Assembly: GCF_030332225.1 (NCBI RefSeq)
Contig: NZ_JAOWIF010000031.1
Span: 558,001-622,000, forward strand
Direction: 5' to 3'
DNA length: 64,000 nt
From: Citrobacter sp. Cu233
GTDB lineage: Bacteria > Pseudomonadota > Gammaproteobacteria > Enterobacterales > Enterobacteriaceae
The translations under genes were made by a program, and so were the position numbers. The notes under the pieces are model-generated. The model was given only the letters and a program-made list of their open reading frames with translations. It made no database searches and was not told where the DNA came from. Below are positions 11,051 to 22,057 of this stretch, in pieces; position 1 is the first letter of the stretch, and the number at the start of each line of letters is the position of its first letter.

Positions 11051-12249
11051 TAGGCTGTCGTTGTCTGGCTAACCGGCAATTTACCCGTCAGTCTAATTAC
11101 CAGTGCAACAACGCCGCTGAACGTGGCTAGCGTCACCACGCCTTCCCAGTCTGCCAGCGCATAGACCTGACTTCCGAGTACAGAACCCAGCGCCATGCCG
11201 ATAAACACCATAGTGAATAGCAACGCATTCAGACGACCTCGTGCCTGAGACTCCAGGCTATAAACCAGATTCTGGTGGGCGACCAGGCTTGACTGCAGCC
11301 CGAGATCAAAGCCTATCGCCGACAGGGCAATCAGCAACCATTGCCCCTGTACTGGTAAGGCCGGAAGCAGGAACATAAGTGCAAAAGAAAGCGTGACTAA
11401 CAGAGCGCCCAATTGTGTTACCCGTCCGGCACCGACTTTATCTGCCAGATGGCCTGCCATCGGGGCTGCCAGCGCTCCGGCTGCCCCTGCAATACCAAAT
11501 GCTCCCGCCATCGCACTGCCCATGTGGTAATGCTCAGATAGCATAACCGCCAGTGTTGACCAGAAGGCGCTGAAGGCAACAGACAGAAAGCCCTGCGCCA
11601 ACGCCGCCCGGCGCAGTGCAGGATAACGACGCCACAGTTGCGCCATGGAGAGCAGTAATGCCGGATAACTCAGCGTGGAATGGACCGTAAAGCGGGGCAG
11701 CATTGTCCACATCAGTACGGCAATCACAGCAATACTGACGGCGGCGAGTTGATACATTTCCCGCCAGCCATAGGCCTCACCTACCAGCCCGCTGATGGTC
11801 CGTGAGAGTAAGATCCCCAGCAGCAGACCGGTCATGACGGCACCCACCGTTTTCCCCTGTTTACCTTCAGGTGCAAGGATGGCTGCGGCAGGCACAATAT
11901 CCTGAGCCATGGTCGCTGCCATTCCCATCAATAAGCTAACCAGCAGTAGCGAATGTAACTGTCCGGTAAAGCTGCACGCCAACAGCAGTGCGGCAAGAGC
12001 GACGCTTTTTAGCAGGATTAATGTCCGGCGGTCATAACGGTCGCCCAACGGCAACAAAAACAAAATGCCCAGCGCGTATCCTGCCTGGGTGAGCGTAGGC
12101 ACCAGACCCATGCCGGTGATGCTTAAGGCCAGGTCCTGGCCCATTAAAGGCAAAAGAGGCTGGGCATAATAGATTGCTGCAACGCTGAACCCAGCGCCCA
12201 GTGCCAGAACAAAAATAACCCAACGGGAAAGTGCGGTGTGTGTGTTCAC
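11050..12249 (-). CDS. MFS transporter, 12-TM, drug/sugar-efflux type
   Basis: This is a major facilitator superfamily permease of 399 residues with about 12 hydrophobic segments and the MFS motif A between TM2 and TM3 (PLGDRYDRRTLIL). The start is set at GTG (MNTHTALSRW), which has AGGA spaced 7 nt upstream; an upstream GTG would add six residues and lacks a good site. It resembles the uncharacterised YgaY/YdeA-like efflux permeases; the substrate is unknown. It is divergent from a LysR gene 112 nt away, the usual arrangement for a regulator and the exporter it controls. This pair sits between flgL and rne, which adjoin in E. coli K-12. Confidence 0.85.
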   Translation of the reverse strand: MNTHTALSRWVIFVLALGAGFSVAAIYYAQPLLPLMGQDLALSITGMGLVPTLTQAGYALGILFLLPLGDRYDRRTLILLKSVALAALLLACSFTGQLHSLLLVSLLMGMAATMAQDIVPAAAILAPEGKQGKTVGAVMTGLLLGILLSRTISGLVGEAYGWREMYQLAAVSIAVIAVLMWTMLPRFTVHSTLSYPALLLSMAQLWRRYPALRRAALAQGFLSVAFSAFWSTLAVMLSEHYHMGSAMAGAFGIAGAAGALAAPMAGHLADKVGAGRVTQLGALLVTLSFALMFLLPALPVQGQWLLIALSAIGFDLGLQSSLVAHQNLVYSLESQARGRLNALLFTMVFIGMALGSVLGSQVYALADWEGVVTLATFSGVVALVIRLTGKLPVSQTTTA

Positions 12250-12360
12250 AAATGATTCCTCAATCACAGGATGTGCGGCTATTTTTATCCTTCAAGCGGT
12301 AGCACGGTAGCGCGCGCAGTGGTAAAACAGTTATACGCTACACGTATGAATAATGACTAA

Positions 12361-13296
12361 ATGATAAAAACCGAACGTATAGACAGGGTGGAGTTGATGC
12401 GCACGTTTGTGCGCATCGTCGAGGCTGGTTCGCTTTCAGCGGCGGCAAAGCAAATGGGTACCACCCAGGCAACCGTCAGTCGACGACTGCAATCCCTTGA
12501 GACGCTGTTGGGCGTTAAGCTGATTATGCGTACCACCCATGCAATGAAACTGACTGATGATGGCGAGCGAGGGTATCAGCACGCCAAACACATTATTGAT
12601 GCCTGGCTGGCGCTGGAGGATGGACTGAACGTCACGGAGGATGAGCCCGTGGGGACGTTGCGGGTTCGGGCACCGCATGCGTTCGGCCAACAGCAACTCC
12701 TTGAACCGCTTCTGCAATTCCTTTCCCGCTATCCACAGTTATCCGTTGAGTGGATGCTGAATGATAAGACCGTTGATTTTCTCAGCGATAATATCGACTG
12801 CGCTATCCGGGTTGGGGCTGAGGTTGATCCGGCAACGGTTTCGGTATTGTTGGCTGAAGTCCCGCGAAGTATGGTGGCAAGTCCTGAGCTTCTCGCACAA
12901 TTTGGGATTTTGGCTCACCCTGAACAGCTATCGGCGCTGCCCTGGATCGCGGTAAATACATTTTATCAGCACAGCGTGTCGTTACTTCATCACCAGCGTA
13001 ACGAAGCTATCACGTTGAATATTTCTCCCAGATTAAGTACCGACAGTATTTATGTCGCCAGAAATGCTGCGCTTGCGGGGCTGGGGGTTACCCTTGTCTC
13101 AAGCTGGATGGTTGAAGACGATATAGCCTGTGGAAGATTGATTACGCTATTACCTGACTGGCATGCGTCGTCATTGCCCGTGCATTTGGTTTACCCCTGG
13201 GCGCGTTATTATCCAACCCGCTTACGCAAATTTCTGGCACTGATGAAAGATGTTATGCCACAGGTAACGGGGATGAGGGGCGTTCACGACGTATAA
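12361..13296 (+). CDS. LysR-family transcriptional regulator
   Basis: The 311-residue protein has an N-terminal LysR winged helix-turn-helix (about residues 10-70: LMRTFVRIVEAGSLSAAAKQ, then QATVSRRLQSLETLLG) and a periplasmic-binding-protein-like effector domain (residues 95-300: PHAFGQQQLLEPLLQFL, DFLSDNIDCAIRVG). No clear ribosome-binding site precedes the ATG, and a GTG nine codons in is possible. It probably controls the divergent MFS gene, but the inducer is not evident. A shared terminator separates it from rne. Confidence 0.88.
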   Translation: MIKTERIDRVELMRTFVRIVEAGSLSAAAKQMGTTQATVSRRLQSLETLLGVKLIMRTTHAMKLTDDGERGYQHAKHIIDAWLALEDGLNVTEDEPVGTLRVRAPHAFGQQQLLEPLLQFLSRYPQLSVEWMLNDKTVDFLSDNIDCAIRVGAEVDPATVSVLLAEVPRSMVASPELLAQFGILAHPEQLSALPWIAVNTFYQHSVSLLHHQRNEAITLNISPRLSTDSIYVARNAALAGLGVTLVSSWMVEDDIACGRLITLLPDWHASSLPVHLVYPWARYYPTRLRKFLALMKDVMPQVTGMRGVHDV

Positions 13297-13325
13297 AAAA
13301 AGCCGACCCTGAGGTCGGCTTTTTC
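13295..13325. terminator. Bidirectional terminator between the LysR gene and rne
   Basis: An 8-bp stem AGCCGACC (13301-13308) / GGTCGGCT (13313-13320) with a CTGA loop is flanked by a run of A on the left and T on the right, so it can end transcription from both the LysR gene and rne. Confidence 0.92.
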
Positions 13326-13337
13326 ATTGCTTATGAC

Positions 13338-16300
13338 TTACTCAACAGGCTGCGGGCGCGTTGCTGGCGCGGTTGCCTGATGGCTGGCACTGTGTCCACC
13401 TGCCGCACCTTTACCCTCAAAGGCAAAAGCAGGGCGCTGCCAGTCGCTATGACGCGGTGCTTCTGGTACATATTCCGGTGCTGGTGCACGAGTCATCGGT
13501 GCGGTCGCATGGCTGTGAATCAGTTCAGCGTCTACGCTGGCTGTCGCGACTTCGGCCACTGTGGCGGGCGCTACGGCACTCATCGCATCTTTCGGCGCTT
13601 CAACAATGGGGGCTGCCTCAACAACCGGCGCAACCTCACTAACCTCTTCAACCACTTCTGGCTGGGAAGCTACGGTTTCAACAGGCTCTTCGGCTACTGC
13701 TGCTGGTGCGACGTCAGCAACAGGCTCAGCTTGTGCTGCAATCTCTTCGGCAACAGGTGCATCAGCGACGGCGATAAGCTGCGGTTGTTCAGCAACCGGA
13801 GCGGCAATCACTTCCGGATGTGCCGTTTCAGCCACAACAGTCTGCGTTTCCGCTACGCTAACATCAGGTTGCACGACGTTTTCCTGTACAGGGACATCCG
13901 CAATGTGCTCTACGACAGCAGCAGCGACTTGAGGCTCTACTGCCACAGGCGTGTTTTGTTCCTGATCCAGTTTCTGTTCGCGCTGTTCTTCAACCTGCAT
14001 GTCCTGAGCACGGGCAACAGGGTAGCTAATCCAGACTTTGCCGGATGCTAATTCAGGAGAAGCACAGGCAACCGTTAACGGCATCGGCGACTGAACCGGA
14101 TAACGTTCGTCACGATAGCGACGACGACGCTGCCCGCTTACGCGCAGATGGCGAGGAGAACGACGCGAGCGACGAGGCATACCGTTGTTATCTCGTGCTT
14201 CGTTGTTGTCTTCTTGCTCTGGTGCAACGACTGCTGGTAAATCGACTTTAGCCAGTTCGGTACGTTGAGCCGGTGCGGACTGTTCAACAGGTTGAGCAAC
14301 GGCGGTTTCAGCAACGATGGTTGCAGTAGCCACTTCGGCTTCAACCGGCGCGCTGTCGGTGAATCGAACTTTCTGATTCAACTGACGCTGTTTACGACGA
14401 GTCTGCGGCTGACGCACGCGTTCTTCCTGCTCGGAATCCTGTGCAGGTTGTTCAGCCAGGTTCAGCTCTTTAACTTCCTGCTGCGCCTGACGCTTATCAT
14501 CGTTGCGACGGCGATTGCGTTCACGACGCGGAGCCTGCTGCTCGTCGCCGGATTTTGCTTTATCTGCAACTTCGCTGGATTGCTGACGGTTGTCACGCGC
14601 TTCAGCATTCTGCTGCTGTGCCTGACGACGGTTACGACGATTTTCATCGCGGTTTTCGCCATTTTCTGAACGTTCGTTGCGGTTGTCACGATCGCCACGG
14701 TTGTCGCGGTTATCACGGCGTTCGTTGCGGTCGCGACGATTGTTTTGGCGCGGCTTACGACGATCCTGCTGGCGTTCAGTCTTTTCTTCGGCTTTCGGTG
14801 CGGGTTGCTCCACCGGTTTCACTTCTTCGCTACCACTAAAGATAGACTTCAGCGCGCCGAAGAAACGGCTAATCAAACCAGGCTGTGCGGCTGTTGCGGC
14901 AGCTGTTGCGGCAACTTTTGGCGCAGAGGCAGGTTTCGCAACGGGTTCTTGTAGCGCCGGGGCAGGCGGAACATCAGGCATCGCAAACGTTGCGAGTGCC
15001 GGTTGTTCAGGTTGCTTACGCTCGACGTATTCTTCTTCCGTCGGCAATGCCATCGCTTCTTCGTGCAGTTTCGGCAGCAGATAGCTCAGAGTTGGCGTCT
15101 CTTCCCCTTTACGTACACGCAGTACGGAATAGTGCGGCGTTTCCATCTGATCGTTTGGCACGATCACACAGCGTACACCATTCTGACGCGTCTCAATGGC
15201 ATTGACCGCAGTACGTTTTTCGTTGAGCAGATAAGACGCAATGGGTACCGGGACGATTGCGTGAACTTCCTGGGTATTCTCTTTCAGCGCTTCTTCTTCG
15301 ATCAGACGCAGAATGGAGAGCGACAGCGATTCGTTGTCACGCACGGTACCGGTGCCGGAGCAACGCGGGCAGACGTGGTGGCTGGATTCACCCAGAGACG
15401 GGCTCAGACGCTGACGGGACATTTCCAGCAGACCGAAGCGAGAAATATGGCTGATCTGAATACGCGCTCTGTCCTGACGAACGGCTTCGCGCAGCCGGTT
15501 TTCTACCGCACGTTGGTGGCGAACCGGAGTCATATCGATAAAGTCGATGACGATCAGGCCACCAAGGTCACGTAGACGCAACTGACGCGCAATTTCATCG
15601 GCAGCTTCAAGGTTGGTGTTAAACGCCGTTTCTTCAATATCGCCGCCGCGGGTTGCGCGTGCGGAGTTGATATCGATAGCCGTCAGCGCTTCAGTGCTGT
15701 CGATAACGATTGACCCGCCGGAAGGCAGACGCACTTCACGTTGGAAGGCAGATTCAATCTGCGATTCAATCTGGTAGTGGCTGAACAGTGGGATTTCGCC
15801 GGTGTACAGTTTGATTTTGCTGCTGAAATCCGGACGACCCAGCGCAGCGATGTGCTGACGCGCCATCTCCATCACTTTCGGGTTATCGATAAGGATTTCA
15901 CCAATATCCTGACGTAAATAGTCACGGAAAGCACGAACGATGACGTTGCTTTCCTGGTGGATCAGGAACGGGGCGGGGCGACTTTCAGCTGCTTTTTGAA
16001 TAGCTTCCCAGTGTTTCAGACGGAAGCTCAGGTCCCACTGCAGCGCTTCAGCAGATTTGCCAACACCCGCGGTACGCACGATAAGCCCCATGCCATCAGG
16101 CAGTTCCAGGCTTGCCAGCGCTTCTTTTAATTCGGTACGGTCGTCGCCTTCAATGCGACGAGAGATGCCACCCGCACGCGGGTTGTTTGGCATCAAAACG
16201 AGATAGCTGCCAGCCAGACTGATAAAGGTTGTCAGTGCCGCGCCTTTATTTCCGCGCTCTTCTTTATCTATCTGAACGATAACTTCCTGACCTTCACGCA

Positions 16301-16580
16301 ACACATCTTTAATGTTGGGACGGCCATGGGAACTGTAGTTTGCAGGGAAATATTCGCGGGCAATTTCTTTTAACGGGAGGAAACCGTGACGTTCAGCGCC
16401 GTAATCAACAAAAGCGGCTTCCAGACTCGGTTCAATACGGGTAATTTTACCTTTATAGATGTTGGCTTTTTTCTGCTCGTGTCCAGGACTTTCGATATCC
16501 AGATCGTACAGACGCTGCCCATCTACAAGGGCGACACGCAACTCTTCCTGCTGAGTCGCGTTAATTAACATTCTTTTCAT
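13338..16580 (-). CDS. rne: RNase E, endoribonuclease and degradosome scaffold
   Basis: RNase E starts decay of most mRNAs and matures rRNA, tRNA and sRNAs at the inner membrane. Its 1080 residues are close to E. coli's 1061. The N-terminal half holds the S1 domain (about 36-119), the 5' sensor, the DNase I-like catalytic core ([12 protein letters not shown] carries one catalytic Asp) and the zinc-link CPRCSGTG near 404. The disordered C-terminal half has a membrane-binding helix ([13 protein letters not shown]), Arg-rich RNA-binding stretches ([32 protein letters not shown]) and the C-terminal PNPase-binding end. Alanine/threonine-rich open frames on the plus strand here are shadows of its repetitive codons. 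Confidence 0.98.
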   Translation of the reverse strand: MKRMLINATQQEELRVALVDGQRLYDLDIESPGHEQKKANIYKGKITRIEPSLEAAFVDYGAERHGFLPLKEIAREYFPANYSSHGRPNIKDVLREGQEVIVQIDKEERGNKGAALTTFISLAGSYLVLMPNNPRAGGISRRIEGDDRTELKEALASLELPDGMGLIVRTAGVGKSAEALQWDLSFRLKHWEAIQKAAESRPAPFLIHQESNVIVRAFRDYLRQDIGEILIDNPKVMEMARQHIAALGRPDFSSKIKLYTGEIPLFSHYQIESQIESAFQREVRLPSGGSIVIDSTEALTAIDINSARATRGGDIEETAFNTNLEAADEIARQLRLRDLGGLIVIDFIDMTPVRHQRAVENRLREAVRQDRARIQISHISRFGLLEMSRQRLSPSLGESSHHVCPRCSGTGTVRDNESLSLSILRLIEEEALKENTQEVHAIVPVPIASYLLNEKRTAVNAIETRQNGVRCVIVPNDQMETPHYSVLRVRKGEETPTLSYLLPKLHEEAMALPTEEEYVERKQPEQPALATFAMPDVPPAPALQEPVAKPASAPKVAATAAATAAQPGLISRFFGALKSIFSGSEEVKPVEQPAPKAEEKTERQQDRRKPRQNNRRDRNERRDNRDNRGDRDNRNERSENGENRDENRRNRRQAQQQNAEARDNRQQSSEVADKAKSGDEQQAPRRERNRRRNDDKRQAQQEVKELNLAEQPAQDSEQEERVRQPQTRRKQRQLNQKVRFTDSAPVEAEVATATIVAETAVAQPVEQSAPAQRTELAKVDLPAVVAPEQEDNNEARDNNGMPRRSRRSPRHLRVSGQRRRRYRDERYPVQSPMPLTVACASPELASGKVWISYPVARAQDMQVEEQREQKLDQEQNTPVAVEPQVAAAVVEHIADVPVQENVVQPDVSVAETQTVVAETAHPEVIAAPVAEQPQLIAVADAPVAEEIAAQAEPVADVAPAAVAEEPVETVASQPEVVEEVSEVAPVVEAAPIVEAPKDAMSAVAPATVAEVATASVDAELIHSHATAPMTRAPAPEYVPEAPRHSDWQRPAFAFEGKGAAGGHSASHQATAPATRPQPVE

Positions 16581-16945
16581 CGTAACTTACTCATTATTCT
16601 TACATTGACGACTAAGCTGCGGGCAGAGAAATGCCTTTCCGGGTGTGAACCGATGGCCTCGTGTCTATTCGCGTCGCCAACCTCACGGTTATCGTCAGCT
16701 CAAAGAGGCGCAGAGTGTCGGTTGCCTGTATTTCATACGGAAACACAGCGCAATTATCAGGGGAACAGTCTGGGTATTACTCTCCAGAGAAGCTTCCATT
16801 GTGCTTGTCGTCTTTCACGCTGTTGGTGCGTTGGCTTCATCTTCTCACCCCAGCGACTTACAGGAGTAAGCAGCTGGGAATTCCAGACTTGCCGCCTTCC
16901 TACAACGCGAAATCCATAGAGCACTTACCGGTAAGGACTGCAACC
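16581..16945 (-). promoter_or_regulatory. rne 5' untranslated leader (autoregulatory)
   Basis: Nothing convincing is coded between rne and rluC (16581-17278). In E. coli the rne mRNA has a leader of about 361 nt that folds into hairpins and lets RNase E cleave its own message. The distance and orientation fit here, and a short palindrome CTTACCGGTAAG (16923-16934) lies near the expected 5' end. The exact start is inferred. The remaining 330 nt up to rluC should hold the rne and rluC promoters; I could not assign them. Confidence 0.6.
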
Positions 16946-17278
16946 CGCAGCCCGCTAACTGCCTGAAAGATCAATACGTCTTACGCCATTGCTGCGTTGA
17001 TGATCGGTCGGGCAAAATTGGGTCATTCCGGAAAAGTTCTTGTTTTAACAAGATTCAACACGGAAACAAGACCATTATTCCACTGCTAACCTTGTTATAG
17101 CAAGATGACTTTTGCCATTTATCACCCGGTTACTCACAGTTTTTACACTTCCGCCTGGTGATTGCTTTAATAACCACCAAATCGGTTATGTCAAACTTAA
17201 GTAATAGGGTATAGCAGTTAATATAAGCATAGAAAAATGTGTGGCGCGAATCTTGATGGCTATTTAAAATCGGCCCCC

Positions 17279-18232
17279 ATGAAAACAGAGACTCCAGCCG
17301 TAAAAATAGTTGCCATTACTGCCGATGAAGCAGGGCAACGCATCGACAACTTTTTGCGCACCCAGCTCAAAGGTGTGCCGAAAAGTATGATTTATCGCAT
17401 TTTGCGTAAAGGCGAAGTGCGGGTGAATAAAAAACGCATCAAACCCGAGTACAAACTCGAAGACGGGGATATTGTGCGTATTCCGCCTGTGCGTGTCGCT
17501 GAGCGTGAAGAAGAAGCGATTTCTCCGAATTTGCAGAAGGTCGCTGCGCTGACTGATGTCATTTTGTATGAAGATGACCATATACTGGTGCTTAACAAAC
17601 CTTCTGGCACTGCCGTTCATGGTGGCAGCGGATTAAGCTTTGGTGTGATCGAAGGTTTACGTGCTTTACGTCCGGAAGCGCGTTTCCTTGAACTGGTGCA
17701 TCGTCTGGACCGTGATACCTCTGGTGTGCTGCTGGTCGCCAAAAAGCGCTCAGCGCTGCGTTCACTGCATGAACAATTGCGTGAAAAAGGCATGCAAAAA
17801 GACTATCTGGCGCTGGTAAGGGGTCAGTGGCAATCGCATGTCAAAACTGTGCAGGCACCTTTGTTAAAGAACATTCTGCAAAGCGGTGAGCGTATCGTGC
17901 GGGTGAATCAGGAAGGGAAACCGTCGGAAACCCGTTTTAAAGTAGAAGAACGCTATGCGTTTGCCACGCTGGTACGCTGTAGCCCGGTAACCGGTCGTAC
18001 TCACCAGATCCGTGTCCATACGCAATTTGCCGGGCATCCGATTGCTTTTGATGACCGCTATGGCGACCGTGAGTTTGATAAGCAACTGTCGGGTACGGGG
18101 TTGAACCGGCTGTTCCTGCATGCTGCTGCGTTGAAGTTTACCCATCCCGGTACGGGTGAGGTTATGCGTATTGAAGCGCCGATGGATAATCAACTGAAGC
18201 GCTGCCTTGAGGTATTGCGCAGCAAAGCCTGA
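17279..18232 (+). CDS. rluC: RluC, 23S rRNA pseudouridine synthase
   Basis: RluC converts U955, U2504 and U2580 of 23S rRNA to pseudouridine. The 317-residue protein has an N-terminal S4 RNA-binding domain (about 20-80, LKGVPKSMIYRILRKGEVRV) and the RluA-type catalytic domain with the motif HRLDRDTSG, whose second Asp is the catalytic residue. I use the ATG giving MKTETPAVKIV, matching E. coli; the longer frame from 17237 adds 14 residues with no support. The start lacks an obvious ribosome-binding site (CGGCCCCC precedes it). It is divergent from rne. Confidence 0.96.
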   Translation: MKTETPAVKIVAITADEAGQRIDNFLRTQLKGVPKSMIYRILRKGEVRVNKKRIKPEYKLEDGDIVRIPPVRVAEREEEAISPNLQKVAALTDVILYEDDHILVLNKPSGTAVHGGSGLSFGVIEGLRALRPEARFLELVHRLDRDTSGVLLVAKKRSALRSLHEQLREKGMQKDYLALVRGQWQSHVKTVQAPLLKNILQSGERIVRVNQEGKPSETRFKVEERYAFATLVRCSPVTGRTHQIRVHTQFAGHPIAFDDRYGDREFDKQLSGTGLNRLFLHAAALKFTHPGTGEVMRIEAPMDNQLKRCLEVLRSKA

Positions 18233-18241
18233 TACGCGTTG

Positions 18242-18308
18242 CTTATCAGGCCTACAATCGCGCTATGCGCCGTAGGCCTGATAAGACGCACCGCGTCGCC
18301 ATCAGGCA
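18242..18308. repeat. REP (repetitive extragenic palindrome) element
   Basis: A 14-bp inverted repeat (CTTATCAGGCCTAC 18242-18255; GTAGGCCTGATAAG 18272-18285) continues into GACGCACCGCGTCGCC and ATCAGGC, which read on the minus strand as a standard enteric REP/BIME unit. It lies between the convergent rluC and maf genes, 9 nt after the rluC stop, where such elements often protect mRNA 3' ends. Confidence 0.92.
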
Positions 18309-18314
18309 GATTAA

Positions 18315-18899
18315 CTAGGCTTTTAACGGATTCATGTCTTCCCGGCGCAGCATCTGACACAACGCGATCAACGGCAAGCCAATCAGTGTGTTAGGATCGC
18401 GGCCTTCCAGACGCTCAAAGAGCGCTATCCCTAATCCTTCACTTTTAAAACTACCTGCGCAATGTAACGGGCGTTCTTTACGCACGTAATCTTCAATTTC
18501 CATGTCACTTAAATGGCGAAAATGGACATCGAACGGTTCAACTTCGGTTTGTAGATGACCGTTAGCTGAATTATAAAGCGCCAGTCCGGTGTAAAAAGTG
18601 ACAATATTTCCACTGGCTTTGGTTAATTGTTGTCTGGCGTTTTCTTCCGTTAACGGCTTGCCGGTTATTTCACCATCAAGAACACAAATTTGATCAGACC
18701 CAATTATCAAATGTGATGGAAACCGATGCGCAAGGGATTGCGCTTTTTCTTGTGCCAGGCGTAACACTAAATGCCGAGGTGTTTCGCCGGGTAAGGGGGT
18801 TTCATCAACCTCCGGGGCTGCGCATTCAAACGGGATGGCCAATTTTTCGAGCAAAGCGCGACGCCAGGGAGAGGTGGACGCAAGAATAAGTTGAGGCAT
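18315..18899 (-). CDS. yceF: Maf-like nucleotide pyrophosphatase YceF (m7GTP pyrophosphatase)
   Basis: Maf-family enzymes hydrolyse non-canonical nucleoside triphosphates; the YceF group prefers 7-methyl-GTP. The 194-residue protein has the family N-terminus ([17 protein letters not shown]), the DETPLPGE segment and the active-site motif [18 protein letters not shown] containing the catalytic Asp. Length and position between rluC and yceD match E. coli. Its 5' end faces yceD across 197 nt that hold a terminator and the yceD promoter. Confidence 0.94.
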   Translation of the reverse strand: MPQLILASTSPWRRALLEKLAIPFECAAPEVDETPLPGETPRHLVLRLAQEKAQSLAHRFPSHLIIGSDQICVLDGEITGKPLTEENARQQLTKASGNIVTFYTGLALYNSANGHLQTEVEPFDVHFRHLSDMEIEDYVRKERPLHCAGSFKSEGLGIALFERLEGRDPNTLIGLPLIALCQMLRREDMNPLKA

Positions 18900-19031
18900 A
18901 TTTTTTCCCCCGCATATAGCGTAATGATGAGAGCCATTTTAAACTATGGACTTCGTCCTTCAAGCTGGCTGCGATGGCTTGTCGTGATCGATTTTAAGTC
19001 GATGACCCGCAATGTGTGCGAATTATTGGCA

Positions 19032-19057
19032 AAAGGCAACCACAGGCTGCCTTTTTC
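19032..19057 (+). terminator. Rho-independent terminator in the yceF-yceD gap; possible end of an SraB-like sRNA
   Basis: AAAGGCA (19032-19038) pairs with TGCCTTT (19048-19054), followed by more T residues. No annotated gene on the plus strand ends here, so the terminator implies a short transcript starting in 18900-19030. In E. coli the sRNA SraB was reported in this same gap; I cannot confirm sequence identity, so only the terminator is called. Confidence 0.6.
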
Positions 19058-19058
19058 T

Positions 19059-19618
<560 letters not shown>

Positions 19619-19622
19619 TTGA

Positions 19623-19808
<186 letters not shown>

Positions 19809-19930
19809 TCACGCATGACTCAATGAATTTCCCACTTCGGTGAGAAAGACAGAGAGCACAAGCGTGATGAAGCTTAGTGAGGCTTTCCCTGGGTAACTGG
19901 GGAAATACCTAACCGGGCAGCGACGATACC

Positions 19931-21010
19931 TTGACACGTCTAACCCTGGCGTTAGATGTCATGGGGGGAGATTTTGGCCCTACCGTGACAGTGCCTGCAG
20001 CATTGCAGGCACTGAATTCTAATTCGCAACTCACTCTTCTTTTAGTCGGGGATCCCGATACAATCACGCCATTACTTGCCAAAGCTGACTTCGAACAACG
20101 TTCACGTCTGCAGATTATCCCTGCTCAGTCAGTTATTGCCAGTGATGCCCGGCCCTCGCAAGCCATCCGCGCCAGTCGTGGAAGCTCAATGCGTGTCGCC
20201 CTGGAGCTCGTGAAAGAAGGTCGAGCACAAGCCTGTGTCAGCGCTGGTAATACGGGCGCATTAATGGGACTTGCGAAACTCTTGCTCAAACCCCTTGAGG
20301 GTATTGAGCGTCCTGCGCTGGTTACGGTTTTACCACATCAGCAAAAGGGCAAAACGGTGGTGCTGGATTTAGGTGCCAACGTGGATTGCGATAGTACGAT
20401 GTTGGTGCAATTTGCCGTCATGGGTTCCGTGTTGGCAGAAGAGGTGGTTGGGATTGCCAATCCTCGCGTTGCGTTACTCAATATCGGTGAAGAAGAAACT
20501 AAGGGTCTCGACAGTATTCGGGATGCTTCTGCTGTGCTAAAAACAATCCCTTCTATCAATTATATCGGCTATCTTGAAGCCAATGAGTTGCTGACTGGCA
20601 AAACAGATGTGTTGGTCTGTGACGGCTTTACAGGTAATGTCACATTAAAGACGATGGAAGGTGTTGTCAGAATGTTCCTTTCACTGCTGAAATCTCAGGG
20701 TGAGGGCAAAAAACGGTCGTGGTGGCTGCTGTTATTAAAACGTTGGTTACAAAAAAGCCTGACAAGGCGATTTAGTCACCTCAACCCCGACCAGTATAAT
20801 GGCGCCTGTCTGTTAGGATTGCGCGGCACGGTGATTAAGAGTCATGGTGCTGCCAATCAGCGAGCATTTGAAGTCGCGATTGAACAGGCAGTGCAGGCGG
20901 TGCAGCGACAAGTTCCTCAGCGAATTGCCGCTCGCCTGGAATCTGTATACCCAGCTGGATTCGAACTGCTGGACGGTGGCGAAAGTATCAACTCACGAGT
21001 GCACAGGTAA
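19931..21010 (+). CDS. plsX: PlsX, phosphate acyltransferase
   Basis: PlsX makes acyl-phosphate from acyl-ACP, the donor for glycerol-3-phosphate acylation in phospholipid synthesis; it is a peripheral membrane protein. The 359-residue frame uses TTG as start, needed to give the conserved [19 protein letters not shown]-terminus. Family motifs [19 protein letters not shown] and [19 protein letters not shown] are intact. It follows rpmF by 122 nt, a gap likely to hold extra promoters for the fab genes. Confidence 0.97.
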   Translation: MTRLTLALDVMGGDFGPTVTVPAALQALNSNSQLTLLLVGDPDTITPLLAKADFEQRSRLQIIPAQSVIASDARPSQAIRASRGSSMRVALELVKEGRAQACVSAGNTGALMGLAKLLLKPLEGIERPALVTVLPHQQKGKTVVLDLGANVDCDSTMLVQFAVMGSVLAEEVVGIANPRVALLNIGEEETKGLDSIRDASAVLKTIPSINYIGYLEANELLTGKTDVLVCDGFTGNVTLKTMEGVVRMFLSLLKSQGEGKKRSWWLLLLKRWLQKSLTRRFSHLNPDQYNGACLLGLRGTVIKSHGAANQRAFEVAIEQAVQAVQRQVPQRIAARLESVYPAGFELLDGGESINSRVHR

Positions 21011-21088
21011 CAGTGCCGGCTGAGGGTGCTGTCAACGTACCAGTGATTTGCTCGTGGCGGTATATAACCAAAAAGTGACTGAGCGTAC

Positions 21089-22042
21089 ATGTATACGAAG
21101 ATTATTGGTACTGGCAGCTATCTGCCTGAACAAGTGCGTACTAACGCCGATTTGGAAAAAATGGTCGAGACGTCTGATGAGTGGATCGTCAGTCGTACAG
21201 GTATCCGCGAACGCCATATTGCTGGGCCAAATGAAACAGTTGCGACGATGGGCTTTGCTGCCGCTAACCGTGCACTTGAAATGGCCGGCATCGACAAAGA
21301 GCAAATTGGTCTGATTGTGGTTGCTACCACGTCATCAACCCACGCATTTCCAAGCGCGGCGTGCCAGATCCAAAGTATGCTGGGGATTAAAGGCTGCCCA
21401 GCGTTTGATGTTGCAGCAGCCTGTGCTGGTTTTACCTATGCACTTAGCGTTGCCGATCAGTATGTAAAATCTGGCGCGGTCAAACATGCGCTGGTTGTCG
21501 GATCAGATGTGCTGGCGCGCACCTGTGATCCAACCGATCGCGGGACGATTATTATTTTTGGTGATGGCGCGGGTGCGGTTGTACTGAGCGCATCAGAAGA
21601 GCCGGGTATTATCTCCACCCATCTGCACGCTGACGGTAGCTATGGCGAACTGCTGACGCTGCCAAATGCCGATCGCGTGAATCCGGAAAACCCGATTCAC
21701 CTGACGATGGCGGGTAACGAAGTATTTAAAGTTGCGGTTACCGAACTTGCTCATATCGTTGATGAAACGCTGGAAGCAAATGATCTCGACCGTTCTGCGC
21801 TGGACTGGCTGGTGCCACATCAGGCAAACCTTCGCATTATCAGCGCAACAGCGAAAAAGCTGGGCATGTCGATGGATAATGTCGTCGTCACGCTGGACAG
21901 ACACGGCAATACGTCAGCGGCTTCCGTACCGTCCGCGTTGGACGAAGCCGTCCGCGACGGGCGAATTAAAGCAGGCCAGTTGGTATTGCTTGAAGCCTTC
22001 GGAGGTGGATTCACCTGGGGCTCCGCGCTGGTTCGTTTCTAG
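21089..22042 (+). CDS. fabH: FabH, beta-ketoacyl-ACP synthase III
   Basis: FabH condenses acetyl-CoA with malonyl-ACP to start fatty-acid synthesis. The 317-residue protein keeps the Cys-His-Asn triad: Cys112 in [11 protein letters not shown], His244 in VPHQANLRI and Asn274 in RHGNTSAAS. Length is identical to E. coli FabH. It follows plsX by 78 nt and precedes fabD by 15 nt in the fab cluster. Confidence 0.98.
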   Translation: MYTKIIGTGSYLPEQVRTNADLEKMVETSDEWIVSRTGIRERHIAGPNETVATMGFAAANRALEMAGIDKEQIGLIVVATTSSTHAFPSAACQIQSMLGIKGCPAFDVAAACAGFTYALSVADQYVKSGAVKHALVVGSDVLARTCDPTDRGTIIIFGDGAGAVVLSASEEPGIISTHLHADGSYGELLTLPNADRVNPENPIHLTMAGNEVFKVAVTELAHIVDETLEANDLDRSALDWLVPHQANLRIISATAKKLGMSMDNVVVTLDRHGNTSAASVPSALDEAVRDGRIKAGQLVLLEAFGGGFTWGSALVRF

Positions 22043-22057
22043 TATAAGGATTTTAAT

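Noticed and set aside
13561..13932. Ala/Ser/Thr-rich plus-strand frame of 123 residues opposite rne
   Set aside because: It is the antisense of the repetitive RNase E C-terminal half; it has no ribosome-binding site and its low-complexity composition follows from rne codon use.
16605..16966. Three overlapping plus-strand frames in the rne leader
   Set aside because: They overlap each other in different frames, lack ribosome-binding sites and lie in the structured rne 5' leader.
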